Below are positions 25,414 through 34,400 of a stretch of DNA of 64,000 nt, piece by piece. Origin of the DNA: Komagataeibacter sp. FXV3 (GTDB taxonomy: Bacteria; Pseudomonadota; Alphaproteobacteria; Acetobacterales; Acetobacteraceae). The stretch lies in assembly GCF_015155755.1 (NCBI RefSeq), contig NZ_VWPI01000082.1:1-64000 (forward strand), in the 5' to 3' direction. The notes below the pieces were generated by a model, which saw nothing but the letters and a program-made list of their open reading frames with translations, was not told the origin of the DNA and ran no database searches. The first letter of the stretch is position 1; each line of letters begins with the position of its first letter. The position numbers and the translations under genes were made by a program.

Positions 25414-28400
25414 TTACTGGCCATCAAGGGTGTAGTGCGCCATCCACATGCCGCTGGTCTCCGACCAGCTGCCCGCGCGGCTGTAACCGCCTTCCAGCCC
25501 CACGCGCAGCCGGTGGTCCACCTGATAGACAAGCCGCCCGCGCACGTTGCCCGCAAGGCCGCTTGCCCCCCCGTCACCATAATAGCTTGGCGGATTTTCA
25601 TCGCCCTTTGCCTGCAACGCATTGCTGGTCGGGAAATAGGGCGCACTATCGCTGTGATAATACTGGTATCCCGCTTCCCCACGCAGGAACCACGTCCAGC
25701 GCCTGTCATGTCCCGACCATTCGACCGGCACCATGGCACCGTAATACTGCTGGGGCGAGAAGTATCCACCCTGCCCCCAGGTAAAGAAGTAGGCATTGCG
25801 CTTATACCCGAAATACATAAGGTCAAGGCCGACACGCAGCCACTGCCGGTCATGCCACTGCCATACGGTGGCGCTGCCGCCCGCACCGGCCTCGGTCTCG
25901 GTATTGCCAATGACGTTGGTCCCGCTGAGATAGGCGAAACCGCCGCCTGCATACGCATTCCACCCCGGCGCGGACCATTCCAGCGCGCCATGGCCGAACA
26001 GGCGCGTCACCCCGCCCCACAGCTTGCCCGTGCCCGGATCGCGTTCCCCCGCATAGGACAGTTCACTATCCGTCACCATGCGCCGTCCGCCACTTATGCG
26101 CAGGCCAAGGTTACGGGTCAGCCGCGGGGCGAATTCCAGCCCGCCCACCACATTGGTGATGGGGAAGCCAAGCGGGGAAGACCCCACATCGGCCGAGAAC
26201 CAGTGGTTGACGTAGTTCAGGCTCAGCCCCACGCCCTGCGTGTAGTAATGATGATAGCCCCACGGCTGCGCGCCATTGACCGCGACCGTCCCGAACTGGT
26301 GGGCGGAATAGGCGTTATTCAGCGGATCCCCCGTGAACAGCAGTGTTGGCGTCACGGAAAAGGACAGCCGGTGTTCCCATGATTCAAACGGCAGGGTGGC
26401 GGTGATGGGAATGGCGAATTCCGTCAGCTGTCCCAGCCCCGCAACCCCCGTACGGCTGCGCACGAAGGTATTGGCGTCGAACTGCGGCGAAATGGAATCA
26501 CGCAGGTAGACGATCTGCCGGTCCATCGCCTCGGGGCTGTCATCCTCGGGGATGTAATGGTAGCTCGCCGGCAGGGTCGCGCCATGCAGGTCAAGGTATT
26601 CGCTGTCGATATACGGCCAGCGGTAATCGGGCAGGAAGCTTTCATGCCCGCCGCATTCGCCTTCCCCATCAAGGCTGCACTGGGCATGCCGGGCATGTTC
26701 CACATCCACCAGCTGCGCGCGCGAATTGCCCTCGATCCGTTCAATGTCGGAACGCACTTCCCAACTCATCGGACCATCGGGGTCTTCATGGGCCAGTTGT
26801 GTGGCATAGCCCTTTGCCTGCGCCAGCTGGTGGGCGCCACCGGCGTCACGCGCGGCGGCGGCCAGCGCATAAATATTGTTGGGCTTCAGCCGCAATGCAA
26901 TCTCGTCCTCCTCCAGCGCACGCGCAGCCATGTTCCGGGTCTGGTACACACGCCCCATGGCCAGATGGGCCTCGGCGGAATCCGGGTGGCCGCGCAGCAC
27001 GGGAGCCAGCACCTGTGCCGCCTGCGCTGTCTGACCATAACGGTCGAAATTATCAGCGGTCATGACCGCAAGGCCAATGGCGATCTGGTCGCGCGCACGC
27101 ATCTGCTCGAACGTGATATCGGCGGGATGCGCCTTTGCCATTTTGTCAAAGGCATCAAGGCAACGCGTCGTGTCAAAGGACGAACGCATGCGCAGGTACA
27201 TCCCCGCATAGGCCAGCATCTGGGCGGCATGCGGCGGCTGAGTCAGGCTTTCCTCACGCGCCAGCGCCTGGGCCGCATCCTGTGGCGCATGCCGCGCCAG
27301 CAGGGCGGCGGCAATGCGCATGCCGCGCTCACCCGTCGGGTCAGGCCGGTCAGCCAGCGCCACAAGGGCGGCATTGTCCGCGGCAGGCGGATGGTTGAGT
27401 TCGGCTATGCGCCGGTCCAGCGCCAGCAGTTCGGCCACGCTGTCCATGCCCGGCGTGCGGCCGGTTCTGGGCAGGCGTTCCAGCAGCGCGCTGGCGGCCA
27501 CCATGTCATGGCGGCCCATGGCATAGATGATACCTGCCTGCAGCGCCTCGGCCGACGCGTTGCGCGGCGTGGTCATGTCATCCATCAGGGCCTGTGCCGC
27601 CACATGGTCACCCGTGTCGTCAAGCGCATGCGCCAGCTTGAGCCGTACCCACGGGTCACCGGGTTCGAGTGCGTGCGCGCGACGCAGCAGGGCGATGCGG
27701 CTGTCACTGTCAGTTGCCCGGTCAGCCTGTGCGGACAGCGCGGCAACCGCCAGCCGCAGCGCCAGCACCGGATTCAGCGGGTCAAGGCGGGCAATGATCG
27801 CATCCACTTCCGTGCCGTCACCCGTCTGCACTTCCAGCATGCCAAGGTTGAACAGCGCCTCGGCATTGCGTGGCGCGCGGCTTACGACCTCGCGGTACAG
27901 CCGTTCGGCCTCGGCCATGTTCCCCTGCCTGCGCTCAAGCAGCGCCTGCAGCGACAGCACCGTCAGCGTATTGCCCGGCCGGCGGCCCAGGGTCGCAAGG
28001 TCGGTGCGCGCCGCGTCATAATCCCCGGTATTGATGGCATGCACGATGCGCGCCACCAGCGGATCCATGCCCGTGCCGCCAGATTCCAGCGCCTTCAGCG
28101 CCGCGCGCCAGTGCGGGGCGGTTTCGGGGTCGGCCTGGATGGCCTGCATGAAATACTGCCGCGCCAGCACCTGTTGCTGGCGGGCCTGCGCCACCAGCCC
28201 CAGCCCACCCAGCGCATCGGGATCATGCGGGTTGAGGACCACGGCATGATGGAATGCCGCTGCCGCCGCATCAAGGTTGTGGCGCGCCAGCAACGCGTAA
28301 CCCTGCTGGTGGAAGTTCGCGGCATCAACGGCGTCCTGCGTTTCCTGCGCCTTTTTCAGGCGCACGGTGAACTCCGTATCATCGGGATGCAGGCCCAGCC

Positions 28401-29424
28401 ATTCATTATAAAGCGGAATGCTCTGCCCGGTCACCGGTTCCCACAGCAACGCATCACGCCATGCCGCGACCGCGTCATTGCGGATCTGGGCCGATACGTT
28501 GGATTTCGCAAGCATGCGCAGCCCGTTCAGACCTTCCTCCCGCGAAGTGACACGGTAGGTCAGGATACGGTCAAGGCACAGCCGTGCATCAATATCGCGC
28601 GGATTACGCGCCACCCATGCCGTAAGCTTGGTGCGGGCTTCCTGATAACCAAGGATGGTCGCCCCCAGCACGCGGTAATATTCCAGCGCAAGGTCGGGTG
28701 GCGGGTCGCCATTCTTGAACAGCGCCTTGTACTTGAACATCGCGGGCATCATCTTGCCCGATGCCGCCAGTGCGCGCGCTTCGGCCAGGGCCTTCGGGTC
28801 CACCGGTCCGGCCTGGATCTGCGCCTTCAGGTCGGCCACCAGGCCGGGCGCATCGCCCTTGCGCTGCAGGCGTTCCAGCGTGCGCGTGGCCTGGGCGGTG
28901 CTGCCCTCGGCCATCTGCAGCCGTCCCTGCAGGAACAGGGCTTCATTATTGTCCGGTTCAATGGACAGCGAGCGCTGGATCGTCTCATGCGCCTTGGACA
29001 GATTGTGCTGGCCCAGCCAGTAATACCCCTGGTTGAGCAGCAGTTCGAGCACCGCCGCCGCATGCGCAAGATGCGCGCTGTTCGCCACTACAGCGGATGT
29101 GGCCTGCGGGCTGGAAGCGGTGACAGGCTGCTGTGTGGGCGCAATCGCGGTCGTGTCCGCCGGATCTGCCGCCGGGGCGGCTACCGGTGCGGTGCTACCG
29201 CCCGCCACCGCCATACCCTGCGCTGCGGCATGGCCACCTGACAGGATAAGGCCCGCCATCACGGCGCAGGCCATGCGCAGGCCGCTTTCACGTAAGCATA
29301 GATGGCCCAGCATGTCACCGCGCACCATTACCCACGCAGCGGGCGCACGACGCCACGCCACGCCATCACGCAGATTACGCCCACGTGGTCGTGTCAGGTC
29401 ATGATTAATGGACACGAGACACAT
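25414..29424 (-). CDS. bcsC: Cellulose synthase operon protein C (type II operon), outer-membrane export channel
   Basis: About 1336 residues. A signal-like segment (ACAVMAGLILSGGHAAAQG) is followed by many TPR repeats (about 100-900; NLSKAHETIQRSLSIEPDNNEALFLQGRLQ is one unit), then the C-terminal BCSC beta-barrel ending in SGMWMAHYTLDGQ. The TPR part spans the periplasm and binds peptidoglycan or partner proteins, and the barrel exports the glucan. The start is uncertain: the ATG at 29424 overlaps the end of bcsY by 20 bp, but in-frame ATGs about 30-35 codons further on (MVRGD, MLGHL) sit closer to the hydrophobic segment. There is no bcsD-like gene. Confidence 0.92.
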   Translation of the reverse strand: MCLVSINHDLTRPRGRNLRDGVAWRRAPAAWVMVRGDMLGHLCLRESGLRMACAVMAGLILSGGHAAAQGMAVAGGSTAPVAAPAADPADTTAIAPTQQPVTASSPQATSAVVANSAHLAHAAAVLELLLNQGYYWLGQHNLSKAHETIQRSLSIEPDNNEALFLQGRLQMAEGSTAQATRTLERLQRKGDAPGLVADLKAQIQAGPVDPKALAEARALAASGKMMPAMFKYKALFKNGDPPPDLALEYYRVLGATILGYQEARTKLTAWVARNPRDIDARLCLDRILTYRVTSREEGLNGLRMLAKSNVSAQIRNDAVAAWRDALLWEPVTGQSIPLYNEWLGLHPDDTEFTVRLKKAQETQDAVDAANFHQQGYALLARHNLDAAAAAFHHAVVLNPHDPDALGGLGLVAQARQQQVLARQYFMQAIQADPETAPHWRAALKALESGGTGMDPLVARIVHAINTGDYDAARTDLATLGRRPGNTLTVLSLQALLERRQGNMAEAERLYREVVSRAPRNAEALFNLGMLEVQTGDGTEVDAIIARLDPLNPVLALRLAVAALSAQADRATDSDSRIALLRRAHALEPGDPWVRLKLAHALDDTGDHVAAQALMDDMTTPRNASAEALQAGIIYAMGRHDMVAASALLERLPRTGRTPGMDSVAELLALDRRIAELNHPPAADNAALVALADRPDPTGERGMRIAAALLARHAPQDAAQALAREESLTQPPHAAQMLAYAGMYLRMRSSFDTTRCLDAFDKMAKAHPADITFEQMRARDQIAIGLAVMTADNFDRYGQTAQAAQVLAPVLRGHPDSAEAHLAMGRVYQTRNMAARALEEDEIALRLKPNNIYALAAAARDAGGAHQLAQAKGYATQLAHEDPDGPMSWEVRSDIERIEGNSRAQLVDVEHARHAQCSLDGEGECGGHESFLPDYRWPYIDSEYLDLHGATLPASYHYIPEDDSPEAMDRQIVYLRDSISPQFDANTFVRSRTGVAGLGQLTEFAIPITATLPFESWEHRLSFSVTPTLLFTGDPLNNAYSAHQFGTVAVNGAQPWGYHHYYTQGVGLSLNYVNHWFSADVGSSPLGFPITNVVGGLEFAPRLTRNLGLRISGGRRMVTDSELSYAGERDPGTGKLWGGVTRLFGHGALEWSAPGWNAYAGGGFAYLSGTNVIGNTETEAGAGGSATVWQWHDRQWLRVGLDLMYFGYKRNAYFFTWGQGGYFSPQQYYGAMVPVEWSGHDRRWTWFLRGEAGYQYYHSDSAPYFPTSNALQAKGDENPPSYYGDGGASGLAGNVRGRLVYQVDHRLRVGLEGGYSRAGSWSETSGMWMAHYTLDGQ

Positions 29425-30565
29425 AGGAAATATAGGCGAGAATTGCCGCAAGCAGCAGGCAGCCACCCACCAGCAGGCCTGCGCCACGGTTGCGCGCGGC
29501 GATGCTGGCGCGGTCCTCATAATCAAGACCGGTCCGCTCGACAAAGACGTAGCTTAGCAGGCTGACCACCATGACCAGCGCCAGCACGCCCGCCATCATG
29601 GCCCCATGTACCTGGAAGAACAGCAGATAGTTCGCCACGACAATACCCGGCCAGTGCCACAGATAGACGGAATACGAAATCACCCCCAACGGTGAAAGCG
29701 GCACAAGACACCACTGCCCCACCTTCGTGTCAGGCAGCATGATGATGATCGCAACCGCGACACACGGGAACACCGTCATGTAGGACGGGCAGGCAAAACG
29801 CAGTGGATAGAACAGTCCCGATCCCACAATGACCGCAAGGGCTGCAGCATAGACAAGATTGGCAACCCCACGCGACAGCTGCGGGCGGGGAAACATCCAG
29901 ATCATCGTGCCAAGCGAAAACTGCCACAGCCGGTCGAAGATGTTGTAATAGGCCTGGCTATCGCCCTTGTACCACGCCAGCGCGCAATATGCCGCCGAAG
30001 CGGTGAAAATGGCCGACAGCACCAGCCTGCGGTGGTGCGTCAGCGGCATCAGCAGCGCCATGACGAAGATGATGGCGTAGAACTGCATTTCCAGCGACAG
30101 CGACCATGTATGCAGGAACGGGTAAGCGATGGCCTGTCCCTGGAAATACCCGACATGCCCCGACGCCCAGATATTGGACAGGTACACCAGCGCATACGCG
30201 CCGTTGAGCGCGATATCGGCACGATCGCTCTGCAATACCCACCACAGCATTCCTGCCGAGACCGCCGCGATCATGCACAGCAAGGCCGGCAGCAGGCGGT
30301 ACAGCCGGCGGCATACAAAGCGCACTGGCTGGAACGGGTGCTGCATGAGCGCCGAACGTCCCATGAAATAGCCCGAGATCACTACGAAAATATCGACGCC
30401 GATAAACCCGCCTTGCAACCACCCGGCATGGAACAGCACCACAAGGGCAATGGCCAGCCCACGCAGGCCGTCAATGTCGCGCCGACGGTTCTTGGGAAAG
30501 AAATCGTTTTCCAGAATGGTGCGCCAGCGACTGGGCGCGGGCTGTAGGGGGGTAAGTTGCAGCAT
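29405..30565 (-). CDS. bcsY: BcsY, membrane acyltransferase of the type II cellulose operon
   Basis: A product of 386 residues of the acyltransferase-3 (OafA-like) family with about ten membrane segments. Family marks: RDIDGLRGLAIALVVLFHAG with the catalytic His, GGFIGVDIFVVISGYF, and a late SYSVYLWHWPGI. BcsY is proposed to acylate cellulose. The ATG at 30565 has GGAAAAT upstream; the frame extends to an ATG at 30619. It overlaps bcsC by up to 20 bp, indicating coupled translation. Confidence 0.92.
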   Translation of the reverse strand: MLQLTPLQPAPSRWRTILENDFFPKNRRRDIDGLRGLAIALVVLFHAGWLQGGFIGVDIFVVISGYFMGRSALMQHPFQPVRFVCRRLYRLLPALLCMIAAVSAGMLWWVLQSDRADIALNGAYALVYLSNIWASGHVGYFQGQAIAYPFLHTWSLSLEMQFYAIIFVMALLMPLTHHRRLVLSAIFTASAAYCALAWYKGDSQAYYNIFDRLWQFSLGTMIWMFPRPQLSRGVANLVYAAALAVIVGSGLFYPLRFACPSYMTVFPCVAVAIIIMLPDTKVGQWCLVPLSPLGVISYSVYLWHWPGIVVANYLLFFQVHGAMMAGVLALVMVVSLLSYVFVERTGLDYEDRASIAARNRGAGLLVGGCLLLAAILAYISYVSRVH

Positions 30566-30648
30566 CAATATTTTCCACGGCTTGCGCCAGTCTCGGGCAA
30601 AGCGGCGGGCGCCCGGCATCCCGGGCCGCCCACCACATCAGGATGGGC

Positions 30649-31320
30649 TTACTGCGCGGCCGCCGGCGGCGCGTCCTTCAGCTTCTCAAGTTCGGGTAGC
30701 GTCGCCTGCACGATCGCATCGCCCCAGACCTTGTAGCTTTCGGGAGTGGCATGAATGCCGTCGATCGTGTTCACGCTGCCCTGCTTGAGCAGTGCCGTGC
30801 CGTCAACATACGTGCACGGTGCAACCTCCCCCTTGAGGAATGTCGCCATTTCCGTCGCACGCTGGTCGGTCTTGCCGTAACGCGGGCTGAACTGGCCCCA
30901 TGTCGGGCCGACCCAGATGCACGCCGTCTTGCCAATGGCGTAGGTCAGCGTCTTGACCTGTTCGTCCACCCAGTCCTTGGACACCGCGTTCTGGCCGTAC
31001 GCTGCCATCGTATCGCCCAGGATCACCATGACCACGTTGGGATGCCATTTCTCGATCAGCGAGTTGATCGGCGGCGGGGAGGCAGGCTTCATGTTGGGCG
31101 CGCCGATCGGTGCGTCCCCCACGCGTTCGGCGGCGCCACAGCCATTGTTGGGGTTGGGCACGACCCAGTCGGCGGCGGTGGATGAGCACACGCCGTACGT
31201 TACAACCTTCGCCCCCTGCTTGGTGAATTCATCGGGCAGAACCGACAGAAGCGAGTCCTTGAAGGTAACATGACTGTCGCCAATGATCAGCAGGGTCAGG
31301 CCTGCAAGAAGAGCATTCAT
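30649..31320 (-). CDS. bcsX: BcsX, SGNH-family hydrolase of the type II cellulose operon
   Basis: A product of 223 residues. A short hydrophobic N-terminus runs straight into the SGNH block I, LIIGDSHVTF with Ser16. The later IDGIHATPES supplies the Asp/His pair. GDxMAAYG probably occupies block III. It is likely an esterase or acyl-handling enzyme. With so short an N-terminus it may be either exported with an uncleaved anchor or cytoplasmic. GGAG lies upstream. It sits between bcsAB and bcsY, the order of Komagataeibacter bcsII operons, and its function has not been firmly established. Confidence 0.88.
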   Translation of the reverse strand: MNALLAGLTLLIIGDSHVTFKDSLLSVLPDEFTKQGAKVVTYGVCSSTAADWVVPNPNNGCGAAERVGDAPIGAPNMKPASPPPINSLIEKWHPNVVMVILGDTMAAYGQNAVSKDWVDEQVKTLTYAIGKTACIWVGPTWGQFSPRYGKTDQRATEMATFLKGEVAPCTYVDGTALLKQGSVNTIDGIHATPESYKVWGDAIVQATLPELEKLKDAPPAAAQ

Positions 31321-31459
31321 CTATTTCTTTCTCCATACCAGAATTATTTTGCCTGTATACCGGGCACACCCGCCCCTTACGGTATGCGCGGCTGGCTTCC
31401 CGCCGTCACGGTGAGAGCAGTCGACATCGCAGATGATGGGGAAGATTGTATATGACCTA

Positions 31460-34400
31460 TCACAAATCCCCCGTCAGGTCGTCATGCTCGATCCGCTTGC
31501 GCGACCAGCCACGCAGCCATGCCCACACCCCGAGGGCCGCAAGGCCCGCGCCAGCCAGACCGGTCAGGTAAAGCACGGTGGGGTGACGGCCCAGATACCA
31601 GTCAAGGCGCATCCACAGCGGCAGCGAGCCGACGGTATAAAGCGGTGCCGTGCGGTAGCTGGTGAACTGATCGCCATTCTTGAGCACAAGGTCACCCTGC
31701 AGCGCGGGCAGGTCCGTCTTGTTGCGCAGACTGAGTACCATGTCATGAATGCGTTCGGGCGTATCACCCATGAAGGCCACGACCGAGCGCTGGCTGTCAT
31801 AGGGCGACTGCGCGGCCAGCAGCACGCCCGCTTCCACGATGGGGGCATTCAGGTTGGCCGTCACCCCATCCTTCAGTCCCGTATGGTCACGGTCCTGAAA
31901 CAGGTACCAGATCCCCTGCAGCCCCGTGCGCTGGCCCACCGTGATATGCTGGTCGTGGATCACGTACGGCGAGCGGGCCAGCAGCCCGGTCGCCGCACCC
32001 AGCTGCGCCGCCGTGCCAAGCACGACAATATCCCCTTTTGGCGGAGCCTGTTCCACTTCATCCGCCTTCATGATCTCCACGCCCGCCGCCGGATACCACG
32101 TCGATGCGCCAAAGAAGCCCATGAGGTCGAGGAACGCGCCGGCCGTGCCCATATCGAGATGGGTGGGCAGGACAACGGTGGTTTCCGACAGGTCGGCCAT
32201 GCGCGAGAACGGGAAGGCCGCCTCGGCAAAGTAGGACAGGTTGGGCAGTTGGGCAAAATGGTGGCCGCGCCGGAAGTCCAGCGTGGAATCCGAATCCACG
32301 CTCATGCGGATATCGCCCGGCGTGCGGCGGCATGCACCACGGTCGATGGGACGGGCGTCAAAGTTGAACTGCAACTGGTTCTGCCCGAACAGAAGCCATG
32401 GCGGCAGCGCCGTGACATGACCAACCGCCCCTGCATGCTGGTTGACCAGGCGTTCGGACCATTTCTGCCACAGGCCCGGCGGGGAGAGCGTATAGCTCTG
32501 CAGGTAGTTATTGTTGACGCTGACATCGACGCGCGATGTCTCAAGGTCAACCACGGGGCCACCAGGCGCGCGGACCCACATGTTCATAAGGAACGGCCGC
32601 CCGCGCCATGTGTACAGATCAGGCGGCAGATGGAACGGCAGCGTCATGCCCGCGGGCGTGAAACCGCCGCCCTGCAGGTCCGCCGCCCCCACCAGTTCGC
32701 CAAAGCGTACGGGGCGGTCCGTCGGCACGAAGGCTGGCGCATCATAGGGATGGCGTGTCTCGAGATTGACATCACTGACCACTTTCGAGGCAACACCACC
32801 CAGCGTATCGGGCGAGAACACGACCGCGCGCGCCGCGGCTTCCACTTCCTGCGCGTTACGCCCCGTCACAACCAGCACCGTGCCCCAGCGGTCATTGGGA
32901 TTGACGATTTCCGCCACCATCGGCCCGGTGGGTCGTGCGCCCGTGGCATCGACAGCCAGGTTTTCGCCCACTTCCACCGCATTGCCCGAGGCCGGGATGG
33001 TGGTGGAGACAGGGAAGGACAGCTGCCGGAAATCGGCCACCTTGCCAAACCACGACGCGATCAGCCCTGCCGCCTTGAGCGCCCCCCTGTCCCCCATTGC
33101 GGGCAGCACGACAGGCACGCGCAGCGTTGAACGCAGGTTGGGATCGAAGAAGGGGGCGGGCAGGCGCGAAAGCTTGCGTTCTGGCGCAATGCGCACCGTT
33201 GTCAGCGTAATGCGTGACATGTCGGAAATACGCGCCCACAGGATCTCGTTGAACAGGTCGTTGCAGTCACGCCGGTATTCACCGGCAAAACGGAAATTGA
33301 GCTTGTTGTCGCCCGTGAAATACAGCGGGTCTATATCGAAGGTCAGTGGCCCGAACTGTGGATGCTGCGGATCCACCTTGATGGTGCCCACATACTGTTC
33401 GTTCATCGTGACCGTCACCGCACTCGCCTCGGGCAGCAGCGAGGGCGACAGCGCGCCCGACAGCGTCAACTGCGCATGCGTGACCACCCGGTTGGCCGGC
33501 ACGACCACGTCCAGGCCCTGCAGCGGGGAATACCCGCGCAGCGTCAGCGGGCCGGTCGTGGCGCCAAGGCTGCGGAACGAGATGGTGCGCGTCACCTCCG
33601 TATCGCTGATGCGCTCGGCGGCGAGGGGATCAATCGCCGGTGCCTCATCAGGGACATTACCGGTATTGCTGTCCCCGAACGGGGCTTCCGCCGTGACACC
33701 GGTCTGGTCCATGACGGGCGTCATGGCCGGGGGTGCCGCCTCCTGGGCCATGGCAACCGGCACCAGGGCCGTAAAAGCGACAAATAGCGCGGCAGATGCG
33801 GTAGCGCCATCACGAACGCTACGGGGAACAGGTTTCAGCACGAGGCTTTGTTTCTCCAGTTTTTCTTCCGCGGCGGGAAGGTCCTCCTCCCCCCCGTCCG
33901 ACATGGGACGCGGCGCCTCGGGCCCGCGCCGCTTCAGCAGGCCGCCAATGCTGCGGAACACCATCGCAAGGCTGTGCAGCGGGCGGTCGGGGGCGAAATC
34001 CGCCCAGTTGGCCCAGGCGTCATTGCGACCAAAGACCATGTTGACGATCTGCTGCTCATCATGCAGGTCGCGCCGGATCCACTGCAGGCGCAGCATGCCC
34101 TGCCCCACCCCGACCACCCGCGCGGGAACGTTGACATGGATCCCATCGCGCGCATTGTCGTAATGGACCGTGACCTCGGTCCCTTCCATTTCCGCCGTGA
34201 CCCATGCCCCATTCACGGCCAGACCGCCGAGCGAGATGTCATATGTATGCGCATCAAACCTGCGGCCCTGTGCATCGGTAACCGCAACGGGCAACCTGAC
34301 CGTGACGCGTGGCGCACTGCGTGTCTGCCGCGTTTCCCGTCCCACCGCGATCGACGCCAGGACGATGATCATGCTTATGACCACCCACACCGTGTTCAGC

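Noticed and set aside
26557-29241. 894-codon open frame on the plus strand opposite bcsC
   Set aside because: It is a shadow of the high-GC bcsC gene: it has a low-complexity Arg/Gln/His-rich sequence with no family motif, while the minus strand encodes clear TPR and barrel domains.
31433-33130. 565-codon open frame on the plus strand opposite bcsAB
   Set aside because: Antisense shadow; composition is Arg/His/Gln-rich without domains and there is no ribosome binding site.
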